Shown: positions 4,643-5,161 of the stretch, piece by piece
Position numbering within the stretch: position 1 is the stretch's first letter
How the letters are laid out: each line of letters opens with the position of its first letter
Source: DASWHR01 sp035541035
Lineage (GTDB): Bacteria > Actinomycetota > AC-67
DNA length: 5,161 nucleotides
Direction: 5' to 3'
NCBI GenBank assembly: GCA_035541035.1
Contig: DATLFO010000071.1
Coordinates: 1 to 5,161 of the forward strand
Program-made: the position numbers and the translations under genes
The notes under the pieces: generated by a model
Seen by the model: the letters and a program-made list of their open reading frames with translations, nothing else
Told to the model about the DNA's origin: nothing
Database searches by the model: none

Positions 4643-5161
4643 ATGGATCGGAACCAGCTGAGCGAGAGCTACCGGAAGGCGCAGGCTGCTCGCCGCGCCG
4701 TGACCCGGGCGCTTCGCCGCCCCCGCACCTACCGCAGCGCGGTCAAGGAGATCGCCTGGGCGGGACTGAATCTCGCCATGTACCCGGCCGGCGTGGTGAG
4801 CGAGGCCCTCGAGCCGAACCAAGACCGCGGACTCGCAGGACGGTTCACGCCCGAGCTTCCGCTGCGATATCTTGATCCCGAAGCGGCGTCGACGCCGATC
4901 ATCTTGCTGCACGGCTACTTCCACAATCGTTCGGCGTTCCTGGTCGCGCGCCGCGCCCTCCGGCGCGCGGGCTTCCGGCATATCTCGACGATGAACTACA
5001 ACGTCATCGGCCACGACGTCGAAGAGCTCGCGCAACAGCTGTCCGCGCACGTGGATCGAGTGCTCGAGGAGACGGGCGCGCATCGGGTTCACCTGATCGG
5101 TCATTCACTCGGCGGCCTCGTCGCACGCGCCTACATCCAGCTGTGCGGCGGACGCGAGAAG
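4643..5161 (+). CDS. Alpha/beta-fold hydrolase, lipase/esterase-like, N-terminal part, cut by right window edge
   Basis: The 173 visible residues run to the window end without a stop. Residues 1-35 are basic and rich in Arg, Lys and Ala. Residues 36-56 (EIAWAGLNLAMYPAGVVSEAL) are hydrophobic to amphipathic and could attach the protein to the membrane; no cleavable signal peptide is evident. The alpha/beta-hydrolase core starts near 84 with TPIILLHGYFHNRSAF, where HGYFHN (90-95) fits the oxyanion-hole loop. The nucleophile elbow GHSLGG lies at 153-158 with catalytic Ser155, preceded by the strand VHLI. This pattern matches triacylglycerol lipase/esterase-like proteins acting on ester bonds of lipids or related substrates; the exact substrate is not readable. 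The acid and histidine of the triad are beyond the edge. The ATG start is supported by GGAAGG seven bases upstream. Its own candidate promoter at 4521-4549 suggests separate control from the carboxyltransferase gene. Confidence 0.88.
   Translation, partial: MDRNQLSESYRKAQAARRAVTRALRRPRTYRSAVKEIAWAGLNLAMYPAGVVSEALEPNQDRGLAGRFTPELPLRYLDPEAASTPIILLHGYFHNRSAFLVARRALRRAGFRHISTMNYNVIGHDVEELAQQLSAHVDRVLEETGAHRVHLIGHSLGGLVARAYIQLCGGREK

Noticed and set aside
4332..4643. A 103-codon plus-strand frame ending in a TGATG overlap with the hydrolase start
   Set aside because: The stop/start overlap looks like translational coupling, but the frame overlaps the small membrane protein gene and has no ribosome binding site. 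Its translation is low-complexity (His, Arg, Pro) with no hydrophobic core or motif. A shorter version from ATG 4480 is equally unsupported.
4448..5104. A 218-codon minus-strand frame opposite the hydrolase gene
   Set aside because: It is antisense to a gene with clear HGYFHN and GHSLGG motifs, and its own translation has no recognisable features.

Overview
This is a GC-rich, gene-dense bacterial stretch with strong G/C preference at third codon positions. GTG starts occur, and the stop/start overlaps are tight. The gene set is a SucCD pair, a stand-alone B12-binding methylmalonyl-CoA mutase subunit, a single-chain AccD-AccA carboxyltransferase, a Uma2 protein and a GHSLGG lipase-type hydrolase. 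It fits a high-GC bacterium, possibly an actinobacterial lineage such as Thermoleophilia. That placement is inferred from gene style only. Chloroflexota, Eremiobacterota or similar phyla cannot be excluded without a search.

Layout: positions 1-1593 (minus strand) hold sucC followed by the first half of sucD, overlapping as TAATG; sucD runs off the left edge. Positions 1594-1760 are a divergent intergenic region with a perfect 10-bp inverted repeat. Positions 1761-2306 (plus) encode a Uma2-family PD-(D/E)XK protein. Its stop codon overlaps, tail to tail, the stop of the methylmalonyl-CoA mutase small subunit (2303-2698, minus, GTG start). A short divergent spacer, with a plausible promoter reading toward the mutase subunit, separates that gene from the fused carboxyltransferase (2764-4233, plus). 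Next come an unrecognised 51-residue single-pass membrane protein (4255-4410) and a 232-base non-coding stretch with a candidate promoter, several potential stems and a 12-bp palindrome. The window ends inside an alpha/beta hydrolase gene (4643-5161, right edge).

Three of the genes can be chained metabolically. An acyl-CoA carboxyltransferase could make malonyl-CoA or methylmalonyl-CoA, B12-dependent mutase could turn methylmalonyl-CoA into succinyl-CoA, and SucCD converts succinyl-CoA to succinate with NTP formation. This would be the methylmalonyl-CoA route of propionyl-CoA use. The link is inferred from proximity: the mutase catalytic subunit, epimerase, biotin carboxylase and biotin carrier protein are not in the window, and the carboxyltransferase may be the ordinary acetyl-CoA enzyme. 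No tRNA, rRNA, CRISPR array, insertion sequence or clear factor-independent terminator was seen. The least explained parts are the 4411-4642 leader region, the 1648-1680 inverted repeat and the tiny membrane protein.
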